Origin: Myxococcales bacterium | Lineage (GTDB): Bacteria; Myxococcota_A; Polyangia; Polyangiales; Polyangiaceae | Assembly: GCA_025355005.1 (NCBI GenBank) | Contig: JANXLV010000350.1 | Span: 18,911 to 82,910, forward strand | Direction: 5' to 3' | DNA length: 64,000 bases | In this document: positions 8,333 through 17,215 of the stretch, piece after piece | Layout of the letters: each line of letters opens with the position of its first letter | Position numbering within the stretch: position 1 is the stretch's first letter | Notes under the pieces: generated by a model | Seen by the model: the letters and a program-made list of their open reading frames with translations, nothing else | Databases searched by the model: none | Told to the model about the DNA's origin: nothing | Made by a program: the position numbers and the translations under genes

Positions 8333-10024
8333 ATGCGGAGCCTCAGCCTGTTGTTCGGAGTCGGCGTCACCACGTTGCTGGTCGCCGCGTGCTCTTCCAC
8401 CGGGACGCACGGTACGGGTGAGACGCCCCAAGACGACGCCGGCACCGGCATCGACCCCACCGCAGACGGCGGAGCCGCGAACAAGGACGGCGGCGTCCTC
8501 CCCGCGGGCCCCAACCCCTGCAGCGTTGCGGCGAAGGGAACGGCCGGTGTGCTCATCAGCGGGCGGCTGCTTCTCACGTCGGGCCCGCTGGATGGCGAGC
8601 TCCTCATCGACGCCGCCGGCAAGATCTCCTGTGCCGCGGCGAGCTGCAAGGCGACCGCGGGCTACGCAGCGGCTACACACCTCGCGTGCCCGACCGCGGT
8701 GATCTCACCCGGCCTCGTGAACGCGCACGACCACACCGACTTCAACACGGCACCGCCGATCGACAGCAAGCAGCTCCGGTACACGCACCGCAACGGTTGG
8801 CGCAAAGGCACCGGCGGGGAGACCAAGCTCACCGAGCCGCAGACCAGCAACGACCCGAAGGTGATCGCCGCCGCGGAGCTTCGCTTCGTGATGGGCGGCG
8901 CGACCAGCCTCCTTGGCTCCGGTGGCATCGGCGGCATGGTGCGGAACCTCGCAAACTTCAAGGACCAGACGCAGCTCGAAGGGCTCACCGGCAAGACGGT
9001 CTACTTCGACACGTTCCCGCTCGGTGATTCCACCGGGGTCGAGATCGCGTCGGGCTGCGCCTACCCCGCCGTCCGCAGCACGGGCCAGGCATTCGCCGAC
9101 GGCAACTATGCGCCGCACGTGGCCGAGGGCATCAACCCCGCTGCCGAGAACGAGTTCACCTGTGAGAAGGCCACCCTCATCACGGCGCGCACCGCGCTGA
9201 TTCACGGCGTGGGGCTGAACGCCACGGACATCGCGCAGGTCGCCACGAACAAGGCCACGCTGATCTGGTCGCCGCGCTCGAACGTCGCGCTGTACGGCAA
9301 CACCGCCGCGATCACGGAGTACAAGCACGCTGGCGTGCCGATCGCGATGGGCACGGACTGGCTCGCCTCCGGGTCGATGAACATGCTGCGCGAGCTCGCC
9401 TGCGCGGACTCTCTCAACGAGAAGTACTTCAAGAGCGCCCTCACGGACGAAGAGCTGTGGGCAGCGGCCACGCACAACGGCGCGGTCGCGTCGGGCTTCG
9501 TCGGGCAGATCGGCGACCTCGTGGTGGGTGCTCAGGGCGACGTCGCGATCTTCGACGAGACATCAGGCAAGGACTACCGGGCCGTCATCGCTGCCGGCGT
9601 GGAGAACGTGCGGCTCGTGCTCAAGGGCGGAAAGCCCCTGTACGGCGACGCGGACGTCGTCGCCGCGCTGAAGCCCGGCTGTGATGCGCTGTCCGTCTGT
9701 GGCATCTCCAAGTCGGTGTGCGTCGACACCGCCGGCGTGACGTTCGGCAACATCTCGGCGGCCGCGATCAGCAGCTACCCGCTCTACTTCTGCAAGACGG
9801 CGGCGCCCACGGGCGAACCTTCGTGCACGCCCTACCGCGACACCTATCCGATGGGAACGAGCGCGACCGATCGCGATGGCGATGGCCTCGCGGACGCAAG
9901 CGACAACTGCCCCGACGTGTTCAACCCGACGCGCCCCCTGGACGGAGCCACGCAGGCGGACACGGACATGGACGGAGCAGGCGACGCGTGCGACGCGGCA
10001 CCGCTCGACGCGGCCAAGAAGTAG
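8333..10024 (+). CDS. Secreted amidohydrolase lipoprotein with C-terminal Ca-binding-type repeats
   Basis: This 563-residue protein has a lipoprotein signal (hydrophobic stretch then LVAAC), an Asp/Gly-rich linker, and an amidohydrolase domain (about 75-440). Metal-site motifs include NAHDHTDFN, LIHGVGLN and AMGTDW, in the Atz/Trz-like order of strands. The final 70 residues carry two short Asp-rich segments (DRDGDGLADASDNCPD, DTDMDGAGDACD) typical of thrombospondin type-3 calcium-binding repeats, common on myxobacterial cell-surface proteins. The enzyme is therefore probably anchored to the outer membrane or cell surface and hydrolyses an amide, ester or deaminates a ring substrate; the substrate is not identifiable. 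It is divergent from NUDIX and convergent with the next gene. Confidence 0.88.
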   Translation: MRSLSLLFGVGVTTLLVAACSSTGTHGTGETPQDDAGTGIDPTADGGAANKDGGVLPAGPNPCSVAAKGTAGVLISGRLLLTSGPLDGELLIDAAGKISCAAASCKATAGYAAATHLACPTAVISPGLVNAHDHTDFNTAPPIDSKQLRYTHRNGWRKGTGGETKLTEPQTSNDPKVIAAAELRFVMGGATSLLGSGGIGGMVRNLANFKDQTQLEGLTGKTVYFDTFPLGDSTGVEIASGCAYPAVRSTGQAFADGNYAPHVAEGINPAAENEFTCEKATLITARTALIHGVGLNATDIAQVATNKATLIWSPRSNVALYGNTAAITEYKHAGVPIAMGTDWLASGSMNMLRELACADSLNEKYFKSALTDEELWAAATHNGAVASGFVGQIGDLVVGAQGDVAIFDETSGKDYRAVIAAGVENVRLVLKGGKPLYGDADVVAALKPGCDALSVCGISKSVCVDTAGVTFGNISAAAISSYPLYFCKTAAPTGEPSCTPYRDTYPMGTSATDRDGDGLADASDNCPDVFNPTRPLDGATQADTDMDGAGDACDAAPLDAAKK

Positions 10025-10060
10025 CTTCTCGGGCTCCCGGTGCAGGGGTCGGGGACGAGG

Positions 10061-10804
10061 CTACTTGCCTGCGGGGCGGGCCCAGGCGCCGAACATGTAC
10101 TTTCCGGCGCCGTGACCGTCGACCTCGATCGCGAAGTGGAGCTTCTGGTCGTAGTCGGTGACGCACCACGGCTCGCCCGTATTGATGACCGCGACTGGCT
10201 GCGTGGTCTTGTCGGTGCCGATGAGCGCGCCGCCCGGCTTCTCGATCAGGATGTCGATATCGGCGATGCCGTTGTCGGCGACGGCGAAGTAGCGGTAGCA
10301 CATGCCCTTCCGCACCTCGATCACGAAGACGTCGCGCTTGTCCTTGACCGCGTGCAGGCGGCCTTCCTGGGGCTCCACGTACTTCACGAGACCGGTGGGT
10401 GTGCCGCACTGCTTGATGAGCGTTTCGTAGTCGGTCTTGTGGTTGCCCGTGAAAGCGAGGCCGGACAGGCACTCCTTGTCGCCCGTGGTCGCCTTCGGGA
10501 AGGTCGACTTCGGCGCATTCTTCGGGATGAGCGGGGCCATCTCGATCGGGCCGTCCTTTTCGTGGTCCTTCTCGTTCGGGTCGACGTGATCGGCGAGCTC
10601 AGCCTGCTCGTGGTGCGACAGCGTGGACGCTGGCGGCGTGGACGAGGCGGCGGCCACGGACGCGGAAGGCATCGCCGACGCTGCGGTCGAGCTGGTGTTG
10701 TGCGCGTTGTCCGCGGGCGGCTTGTTACCCCCACCACAGCCATAGGCCGCGCCGATGGCAGAGACGGACAGAACCGCGAAACCCCCAACCCATGAGCTCT
10801 TCAT
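10061..10804 (-). CDS. Putative lipoprotein of unknown function
   Basis: This 247-residue protein has a short positively charged start, a hydrophobic core and a Cys at the end of the signal (GAAYGCGGG), consistent with a lipoprotein. An Ala/Ser/Pro-rich linker (about 25-65) precedes a globular domain of about 170 residues rich in charged residues and beta-strand-like pattern. I do not recognise the domain. The ATG at 10804 was chosen; a GTG nine bases upstream is also in frame. It is convergent with the amidohydrolase gene (36 bp apart) and divergent from the FAH-family gene. Confidence 0.75.
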   Translation of the reverse strand: MKSSWVGGFAVLSVSAIGAAYGCGGGNKPPADNAHNTSSTAASAMPSASVAAASSTPPASTLSHHEQAELADHVDPNEKDHEKDGPIEMAPLIPKNAPKSTFPKATTGDKECLSGLAFTGNHKTDYETLIKQCGTPTGLVKYVEPQEGRLHAVKDKRDVFVIEVRKGMCYRYFAVADNGIADIDILIEKPGGALIGTDKTTQPVAVINTGEPWCVTDYDQKLHFAIEVDGHGAGKYMFGAWARPAGK

Positions 10805-10851
10805 GCGGTCCACCCTATCGGTTTTTTAACCTTCGCGCTACATGCGGACAC

Positions 10852-11892
10852 ATGCGGCTCGTCACCTACGAAGACACAGGCAGCCCCGGCCACTCACGTG
10901 GCGCCATCCTCACCCACGACAGCGCGGGAGGCGCGGTCCTCCTCGATCTCGCGCGGGGTTTTGCGTGGCTCGAGTCCCGGCGCTCGGCGGATCACCCAAC
11001 GGGCGCGAGCATCGGCGAAATTGAGGCGAAATACGGGCGTGGCGTGCTCGGGTTCGTCGAGAACGAGTCCGTCGCACGCCCCGCAGCGGATGCGATCGTG
11101 CTGGCGCTCCAGAATGGCGAGCTGCCCGACGGCATCGCGAGCCCGGCTGCGGGCAAGCAGCTGCTCGCGCCGATCCCCCGCCCGCCGTCCATGCGTGATG
11201 GCTACGCGTTCCGACAGCACGTGGAGACGGCGCGGAAGAACCGGGGCCTCGAGATGATCCCGGAGTTCGACCTCTTCCCGGTGTTCTACTTCACGAACCA
11301 CCAGGCCGTGATCGGTGGCGGCGACCTTCGCGTGCGCGATGGTCATCTGGACCGACTGGACTTCGAGCTCGAGGCCGCGATCGTCGTCGGACGCGCGGGT
11401 CGTGATCTGAGCGCAGGGAACGCGGACTCGCACGTGTTCGGTCTCATGATCATGAACGACTGGTCTGCCCGCGCGCTCCAGATGGAGGAGATGAAGCTGT
11501 CGCTCGGACCCGCGAAGGGCAAGGACTTCGCGACCGGTCTCGGTCCGTGGCTGGTCACGAAAGACGAGCTCGAGAAGCAGATCGTCCACACGCCTCGCGG
11601 CGACGTCTATCACCTGGGCATGCGCGCCTTCGTGAACGACAAGCAGCTCTCGACCGGCAACGTGAAGGACATGAACTGGACGTTCGCCGAGATCATGGCG
11701 CGCGCGAGCTACGGCGTGACGCTGCATCCGGGAGACGTGATCGGATCGGGCACGGTGGGCACGGGGTGTCTGCTCGAGCTCAATGGATCGAAGATCACCG
11801 ACAACCAGTGGCTGAAGCCGGGGGACAAGGTCGCGCTCGAGATCGACGGACTGGGGCGGATCGAGAACACGGTCGTCCGCGCGGAGCCCTGA
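10852..11892 (+). CDS. Fumarylacetoacetate hydrolase family protein
   Basis: This 346-residue protein belongs to the FAH superfamily of metal-dependent C-C hydrolases and hydratases. The acidic ligand region DFELEAAIVVGRAG, the NDWSARALQ helix and the KDFATGLGPWLVT loop match the family core, and the end has the DVIGSGTVGTG turn typical of the fold. It likely cleaves or hydrates a 2-keto or acylpyruvate-type intermediate of aromatic or amino-acid breakdown; no partner pathway genes are next to it. The ATG at 10852 was chosen because the preceding in-frame residues look unlike the family and come from the upstream intergenic DNA. Length fits the longer FAH-like enzymes. Confidence 0.9.
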   Translation: MRLVTYEDTGSPGHSRGAILTHDSAGGAVLLDLARGFAWLESRRSADHPTGASIGEIEAKYGRGVLGFVENESVARPAADAIVLALQNGELPDGIASPAAGKQLLAPIPRPPSMRDGYAFRQHVETARKNRGLEMIPEFDLFPVFYFTNHQAVIGGGDLRVRDGHLDRLDFELEAAIVVGRAGRDLSAGNADSHVFGLMIMNDWSARALQMEEMKLSLGPAKGKDFATGLGPWLVTKDELEKQIVHTPRGDVYHLGMRAFVNDKQLSTGNVKDMNWTFAEIMARASYGVTLHPGDVIGSGTVGTGCLLELNGSKITDNQWLKPGDKVALEIDGLGRIENTVVRAEP

Positions 11893-12096
11893 GAGCGACC
11901 TCGAGCTCGACCTCGAAACTCGAACTGTCCTGAATCCCATGTGGCTAGTTTTTGCCGAAATCGTGTAGACCGTCACTCTGAAATGAGTTACGTTCATGGA
12001 CGATCGAAGTGGTCGACTGGCGCGGCGAAAGTCATCCGCGCCTCGTCGTCGGCGCGTGAATTAATTGCGCGCGCCGCCTATCCTGCGAGCCCCCCC

Positions 12097-14676
12097 ATGC
12101 CCACGCTGCACCGCTATCACGTCGTCCCCAAGCTCCCCCAGACGCTAGAGCGTCTGCGTGACCTCGCGCAGAACCTCTGGTGGACGTGGAACCCGGAGGG
12201 GCGCGAGCTGTTCGCACGCATCGACCCCGACCTGTTCGAGATCGTGCACGGCAATCCGATCGAGCTCCTCTCACGCGTGGGCCAGAAGCGCCTCGACGAG
12301 CTCGCGGAGGACGACGCCTTCACGAGCCATCTCGAGGAGTGCACCAGCCTCTTCCACAAGTACCTCGCCCGCGAGGGCTGGTGGAACCGCACGTTCCCCG
12401 CCGCGAAGGACGCGGTCATTGCGTACTTCTCCATGGAGTACGGCCTGCACGAGTCGCTCCCGATTTACTCCGGTGGCCTCGGCGTGCTCGCCGGCGATCA
12501 CCTGAAGACCGCCAGCGATCTCGGGCTGCCGCTGGTCGCCATCGGCCTCGCGTATGCGGAGGGCTACTTCCGCCAGGTCCTGAACGAGGACGGCTGGCAG
12601 GGCGAGCGCTACCCGCTGAACGACTGGCGCAGGCTCCCCGTTCAGCCGGTGTTCGTAACGGGCGGCAAGAAGGAAGAGCGCCTCAAGATCCGTGTAGAGT
12701 ACCCGGATCGCATCGTCGTCGCGCAGCTGTGGAAGGTGGCCGTCGGCCGCGTGCCTCTCTACCTGCTGGACGCGAACCTGGAGGAGAACGCGCCCGAGGA
12801 TCGCGCGATCACCGGCCCGCTCTACGGCGGCGATCAGGAGTTCCGCGTCCGCCAGGAGATCATGCTCGGCATCGGCGGAGTTCACGCGCTCGCAGCCGTG
12901 GGCCTCACGCCGACGGTCTGCCATATGAACGAGGGTCACTCCGCGTTCCTCGCTCTCGAGCGTATTCGCCGCGTGATGAGCGACAATGGCGCGTCGTTCG
13001 CGGTCGCGAGCGAGGCGATGTCCGCAGGCAACATCTTCACGACGCATACGCCAGTTCCCGCCGGCAACGACGCGTTCGATCTCGCGCTCGTGGGCCGCTA
13101 TCTGGAGCCGTATCGCCGCGCGATCGGCCTTTCCGAAGACGAGCTACTCGCGCTCGGCCGCGCGAATGACGCGCCCGCCACGGGAAAAGAAGCGCGCTTC
13201 TCGATGCCTGTCCTCGCGATCCGCACGGCCGATCGCTACAACGGCGTGAGCAAGCTCCACGGCGAGGTGTCGCGCAAGATGTACCACCCGCTCTGGCCAG
13301 AGCTGCCCGAGCACGAGGTGCCGATCGCAAGCGTCACGAACGGCGTGCACATCCCGTCGTGGCTCTCCGACGAGATGGCGGCGCTCTTCTCTCGCTACCT
13401 CGGGCCGCGCTGGCTCGAGTCAGCGGATGACCCCACGCTATGGGCGCGCGCCGCGACCATCCCCGATGGTGAGCTGTGGCAGACGCACGAGCACCGCAAG
13501 CAACGCCTCGTCACGCTCGCGCGCAAGTGGCTCCACGCAGCCGCCGAGAAGCGCAGCGAAGGCGCGCAGGAGATCGCGTTCTCGGACGAGGCTCTCGACC
13601 CGCGCGCGCTCACGATCGGCTTCGCGCGCCGCTTCGCGACCTACAAGCGCGCCGCCCTGCTCTTCTCGGATCTCGAGCGCGTGAAGCGCCTGCTCGGGGA
13701 TCCCGAGCGCCCCGTGCAGCTCGTGTTCGCGGGCAAGGCACACCCGCAGGACAAGGGCGGCAAGGAGCTCATTCGCCAGATCGTCCACTCGAGCCGTGAC
13801 CTCGGGCTGCGCGGCAAGGTCGTCTTCATCGAGGATTACGACATGCGCATCGCGCGCGCGATCGTCTCCGGCGTCGACGTGTGGCTCAACACGCCGCGAC
13901 GTCCGCACGAGGCGAGCGGCACCTCCGGCATGAAGGCCGCTGCGAACGGCGCGCTCAATCTCTCCGTCCTCGACGGCTGGTGGGCGGAGGCCTGGGCGTC
14001 GCACGGGCGCGAAGTCGGCTGGGCGATCGGACGCGGCGAGGAGTACGCGGACGGCGCGGGCGACGACGTGGAGGCGGAGGAGCTGTACGACGTGCTCGAG
14101 CGCGAGGTCGTGCCGCTCTATTACGATCGCGACGGCCGCGACAAGTTGCCGCGCCAGTGGATCCGCCGGATGAAGGGCGCGATCTCGCACTGCGTGCCCA
14201 TGTTCAACACCGCGCGCATGGTGAAGGAATACGCCACGCGCTTCTACTTCCCCGCGATCGAGCTCACCGCGAAGATGACGGACAAGAAGCTCGCCGGCGC
14301 CACGGCGCTCACCGCGTGGAAGGATCGCGTGCGGTCTGCATGGAGCGACGTGCGCGTGCTCGACGTCGTCTTGCAGACGCCGGAAGAGGTGAAGGTCGGC
14401 GAGAAGCTCACCGTCGAGGCCAAGGTTCGCCTGGGCTCGCTGCTACCGGAGGACGTCGCAGTGGAGCTCTACTACGGGCCCACGCACGGCGGCCTTGCGC
14501 TCACATCCGGAGAGATCGTGCGCCTGCGCGTGCTCGACGGCCAGGACGGCGTCTTCCGCTTCCGCGGCGAGATCGGCACCGACACGAGCGGCTCCCACGC
14601 CTTCGCTGCGCGCGTCGTTCCGTACAACCCGACGATGAGTCACCCGTACGAGACGTCGCTCATCCGCTGGGGGTAG
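12097..14676 (+). CDS. glgP: Alpha-glucan (glycogen) phosphorylase
   Basis: This 859-residue member of GT35 phosphorolyses alpha-1,4-glucans to glucose-1-phosphate with pyridoxal phosphate. The N-terminal 110 residues (LRDLAQNLWWTWNPEGRELF region) are the DUF3417 domain of the shorter bacterial/archaeal alpha-glucan phosphorylase subfamily. The PLP site is EASGTSGMKAAANGALNLS, with Lys the expected Schiff-base residue. SMEYGLHESLPIYSGGLGVL and FARRFATYKRA are other conserved family segments. A beta-rich C-terminal tail of about 120 residues follows, as in this subfamily. The ATG at 12097 is preferred to an in-frame GTG at 11941 because the added 52 residues are not family-like. It ends 6 bp from a convergent gene. 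Partner glycogen genes are not in the window. Confidence 0.95.
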   Translation: MPTLHRYHVVPKLPQTLERLRDLAQNLWWTWNPEGRELFARIDPDLFEIVHGNPIELLSRVGQKRLDELAEDDAFTSHLEECTSLFHKYLAREGWWNRTFPAAKDAVIAYFSMEYGLHESLPIYSGGLGVLAGDHLKTASDLGLPLVAIGLAYAEGYFRQVLNEDGWQGERYPLNDWRRLPVQPVFVTGGKKEERLKIRVEYPDRIVVAQLWKVAVGRVPLYLLDANLEENAPEDRAITGPLYGGDQEFRVRQEIMLGIGGVHALAAVGLTPTVCHMNEGHSAFLALERIRRVMSDNGASFAVASEAMSAGNIFTTHTPVPAGNDAFDLALVGRYLEPYRRAIGLSEDELLALGRANDAPATGKEARFSMPVLAIRTADRYNGVSKLHGEVSRKMYHPLWPELPEHEVPIASVTNGVHIPSWLSDEMAALFSRYLGPRWLESADDPTLWARAATIPDGELWQTHEHRKQRLVTLARKWLHAAAEKRSEGAQEIAFSDEALDPRALTIGFARRFATYKRAALLFSDLERVKRLLGDPERPVQLVFAGKAHPQDKGGKELIRQIVHSSRDLGLRGKVVFIEDYDMRIARAIVSGVDVWLNTPRRPHEASGTSGMKAAANGALNLSVLDGWWAEAWASHGREVGWAIGRGEEYADGAGDDVEAEELYDVLEREVVPLYYDRDGRDKLPRQWIRRMKGAISHCVPMFNTARMVKEYATRFYFPAIELTAKMTDKKLAGATALTAWKDRVRSAWSDVRVLDVVLQTPEEVKVGEKLTVEAKVRLGSLLPEDVAVELYYGPTHGGLALTSGEIVRLRVLDGQDGVFRFRGEIGTDTSGSHAFAARVVPYNPTMSHPYETSLIRWG

Positions 14677-14682
14677 AGCCGA

Positions 14683-16164
14683 CTACGGAGCGCAGAGCGG
14701 AGACAGGTAGTAGAGCGACGCGGCTCCTGGCTGCGCGCCTGGGCTGTCGTTCGTGAGCGCCCATCCGATGCCGGCGGAGCCGGTGACTCCGACGTTCTGA
14801 TAGGACGTCGTCATCAGGTTGAGCGACTTCGGTGCGCTCTTCTTGTTGTCGATCCAGAGCACATGAGACGACGTAGCGACCGAGGTCGGCGGCGTGCTCG
14901 ACACCGTGAGCACGCTCGACGAGTCGACCCACGCGACCGTGCCGAGGAACGCGCCGCCGAGCGGCGTTGTATACGTGTCAATGTCGACGACCGGGAACTT
15001 GGCGGAGAGCGTGGTGGCAGTTCCGTTCTCGAAGAGCTCCCCGACGTGGGTCTTGTACTGCGTGACCATGCCCATCGGGATGGCTGTGTAGTAGTGGATC
15101 CTCAGCGAGCCATCCGCGCCGGTGGCGAAATTGTAGGCCTGCACGCCGCCAGGCAATAGCGCCGTCGTGTCGAGTGGAGCCGACACGGCCTGCGTGGGCG
15201 TCCCCGCATTCGTGACCAGCTGGACGTCCGAGCTCGCACCGTTCGTCTTGAACAGCGCGAGCCGCGAGCCCGTGGTGCTGCCCGTCTGAGATGCGAGCGC
15301 GCCCGCATCCACGTCGACCTGCGAGATGGTCGACTGCGGCGTGAACGGCGCGACGACGGAGCCCGTGAAGAGTGGGTTGGGCTGCCCCTGCTGCGTGAGC
15401 AACGCGGAGAGCGCGGGCATCGGCAGGAGGATGTCGCCCGTGGCGTGGTTGGTGGTGACGAGCGAGGACTGCGCCGTGATCGTCTTGGTGAGCGGATCGA
15501 GCGGGGCGTCGAACCACGCGATCTGCACCTTGATGAAGCCGAAGTTCTGTATGCCACCGAGCACGAAGACGCGATTGCCGGACACCGCGATCGACTGCGC
15601 GAGGAACGGGAGGTTCGAAACGACGACGGGCGCCGGGTTGGGATCCGCAGGGATCGCGGGATACGCGAGCACGCCAGCGTTGGTGCCCACGAACACCCAT
15701 GGATGCACCGCCGCGAAGCACTTCTGGGGTGCGCCGCACGACGGAGTCATGCCCGCCGGGACCGAGATCTTGTTGCCGGCGAACTTCTGCACCACCGGCG
15801 CGCCGCACGTGCCGTTCGTGCACACTGATGAAGAGCACGTGGTGCCCTTGGTGGGGCACACGTCGTAGACGCAGGCACCGCGCGCGAGATCGCAGCGGCC
15901 AGTAAGGCACGCCTGGTTGGAGAAGCAGTCGATGTCCTTCGCGCACGTCGTGGCGAGCCCGGAGTCGCCGCCTGCGTCCTTCGCGGGCGTTCCACCGTCG
16001 ACCTTGGGGACGCTGCCGTCGACCTGCGCGACCGGCCCGTCGTTGCCCCCGTCCTCCGCGCCTCCGATCAGAGATTGATCGAGCCCAAGGGAGCAGCCGG
16101 CAGCGACGGCACACACGATCCCGATCGCAACCCCCACGCGAGCCTGGCGAGAGATGGTGCGCAT
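14683..16164 (-). CDS. Cys-rich lipoprotein of unknown function
   Basis: This 493-residue protein has a lipoprotein signal (CAVAAGC), an Asp/Gly linker and a Cys-rich segment (about 50-125) with paired motifs such as DCFSNQACLTGRC and VCTNGTCG. About 370 residues of repeating beta-strand pattern follow, suggestive of a propeller; the fold call is inference. The start overlaps the upstream stop (TGATG at 16162-16166), so it is translationally coupled to the TPR/PEGA-like membrane protein and downstream of a kinase. A continuing open frame upstream of 16164 is a shadow of that gene. The likely location is the outer membrane, facing the periplasm or cell surface. Confidence 0.8.
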   Translation of the reverse strand: MRTISRQARVGVAIGIVCAVAAGCSLGLDQSLIGGAEDGGNDGPVAQVDGSVPKVDGGTPAKDAGGDSGLATTCAKDIDCFSNQACLTGRCDLARGACVYDVCPTKGTTCSSSVCTNGTCGAPVVQKFAGNKISVPAGMTPSCGAPQKCFAAVHPWVFVGTNAGVLAYPAIPADPNPAPVVVSNLPFLAQSIAVSGNRVFVLGGIQNFGFIKVQIAWFDAPLDPLTKTITAQSSLVTTNHATGDILLPMPALSALLTQQGQPNPLFTGSVVAPFTPQSTISQVDVDAGALASQTGSTTGSRLALFKTNGASSDVQLVTNAGTPTQAVSAPLDTTALLPGGVQAYNFATGADGSLRIHYYTAIPMGMVTQYKTHVGELFENGTATTLSAKFPVVDIDTYTTPLGGAFLGTVAWVDSSSVLTVSSTPPTSVATSSHVLWIDNKKSAPKSLNLMTTSYQNVGVTGSAGIGWALTNDSPGAQPGAASLYYLSPLCAP

Positions 16165-17186
16165 CAGAATGCCCCCGAGAGCGATGCGCCGCCCGGCAAA
16201 GGCGAGAGCTGCAGTCTTCCGGTCCCCGCCTTCACACTGGACTCCTTGCTGTCCGGAATGAGCAGCAGCGCGACGCCGCCAGCAGTGAACACCGCGCCCG
16301 CGACGAACGCGACGGTGGACCACGTGGCGAGCCCGTTCGCATGATCGAACGACGACTGCGTCGGCCCCGCGTTGTACGCATCCTTTGCGGAGAGCGCGTT
16401 GAGGCCAAGCACCGTTCCACCAACGAGGAAGCCCACACCAAGACCCGCCGCGCCCACGCCGGCTGCCTTCATGAAGGGAAATTTTGCGGGCGCCGCCTTT
16501 GGTTCGGAAGGGGGCGGCTCCGTCGGCTTCGGCGGCTCGTCCTCTTTCGGCTTGGGCTTCGGCTTGTCGGTGGGTGGCGGAGCCACCTCCTCCTTGAGCT
16601 CGAGATTGCCGACCTGGTTCAACTCGAGAGTGATGTCCTTGCGCACCGCCGGCTTGTCGCCCGTGAAGCGCGCGAGCAGGACGTGAGCTCCCGGCGGACC
16701 ATGGAGACGCGCCGGCACCGTCGTCTCGGAGAGGCCCTCGAGCTGGACGTGTGCGCCGTCCGGGCCCTTCACGATGATCGTGCCGAGCGCGGCCTCGAGC
16801 GAGGTCAGCCGCGCGCGCGCGTTCTCCTGCTGCTTCGCGTCCAGGCCCGCGACATCGAGGGAGCGGGAGTAGTCGTCCGCCGCGCGCTCCGGCTTGCTTG
16901 CGGCGTCCCACGCGAGCGCCGCCGTGTAGATGGTGACAGCGTGTGGCCGGATCGCCGCAGCAGCCTCGAAATGGAGGGCGGCCTCCGCGAAGCGTTTCGC
17001 GGCATACGCCTCCTTGCCTGCGCCGTACTCCTTGCGCGCAGTCGCGATTGGATCTGTCGCGTCCGGGCTCGCTCCCTGACCGGCGGCAGTGGAGGTCCAG
17101 CTTGCGCAGACGAGAGAAAGAGAGACGAGGAGCGCGCGTGCGTTGGGCATCAGTGGTTTCCGAACGGCACGCGCTCGTGCGCTCAT
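16164..17186 (-). CDS. TPR and PEGA-like periplasmic/membrane protein
   Basis: This 340-residue protein has a signal sequence (LLVSLSLVCASWTSTAAGQ), then about two TPR-like helical repeats (YGAGKEAYAAKRFAEAALHF, about 55-130). A PEGA-like beta domain follows (IIVKGPDGAHVQLEG, VPARLHGPPGAHVLLARF, about 140-195), then a Pro/Lys-rich linker and two C-terminal hydrophobic segments (about 250-270 and 295-315). This layout is common in myxobacterial operons that follow Ser/Thr kinases. ATG at 17186 is used; ATG at 17150 would give a shorter signal peptide and is equally possible. It lies 29 bp after the kinase gene and overlaps the lipoprotein gene by one base. Confidence 0.8.
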   Translation of the reverse strand: MSARARAVRKPLMPNARALLVSLSLVCASWTSTAAGQGASPDATDPIATARKEYGAGKEAYAAKRFAEAALHFEAAAAIRPHAVTIYTAALAWDAASKPERAADDYSRSLDVAGLDAKQQENARARLTSLEAALGTIIVKGPDGAHVQLEGLSETTVPARLHGPPGAHVLLARFTGDKPAVRKDITLELNQVGNLELKEEVAPPPTDKPKPKPKEDEPPKPTEPPPSEPKAAPAKFPFMKAAGVGAAGLGVGFLVGGTVLGLNALSAKDAYNAGPTQSSFDHANGLATWSTVAFVAGAVFTAGGVALLLIPDSKESSVKAGTGRLQLSPLPGGASLSGAF

Positions 17187-17215
17187 GCCAGCGAGGTCAG
17201 GACTACGTGAGCACG

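Noticed and set aside
16165..16911. Upstream extension of the Cys-rich lipoprotein frame
   Set aside because: It lies in another frame of the TPR/PEGA-like gene, and the lipoprotein signal begins at 16164.
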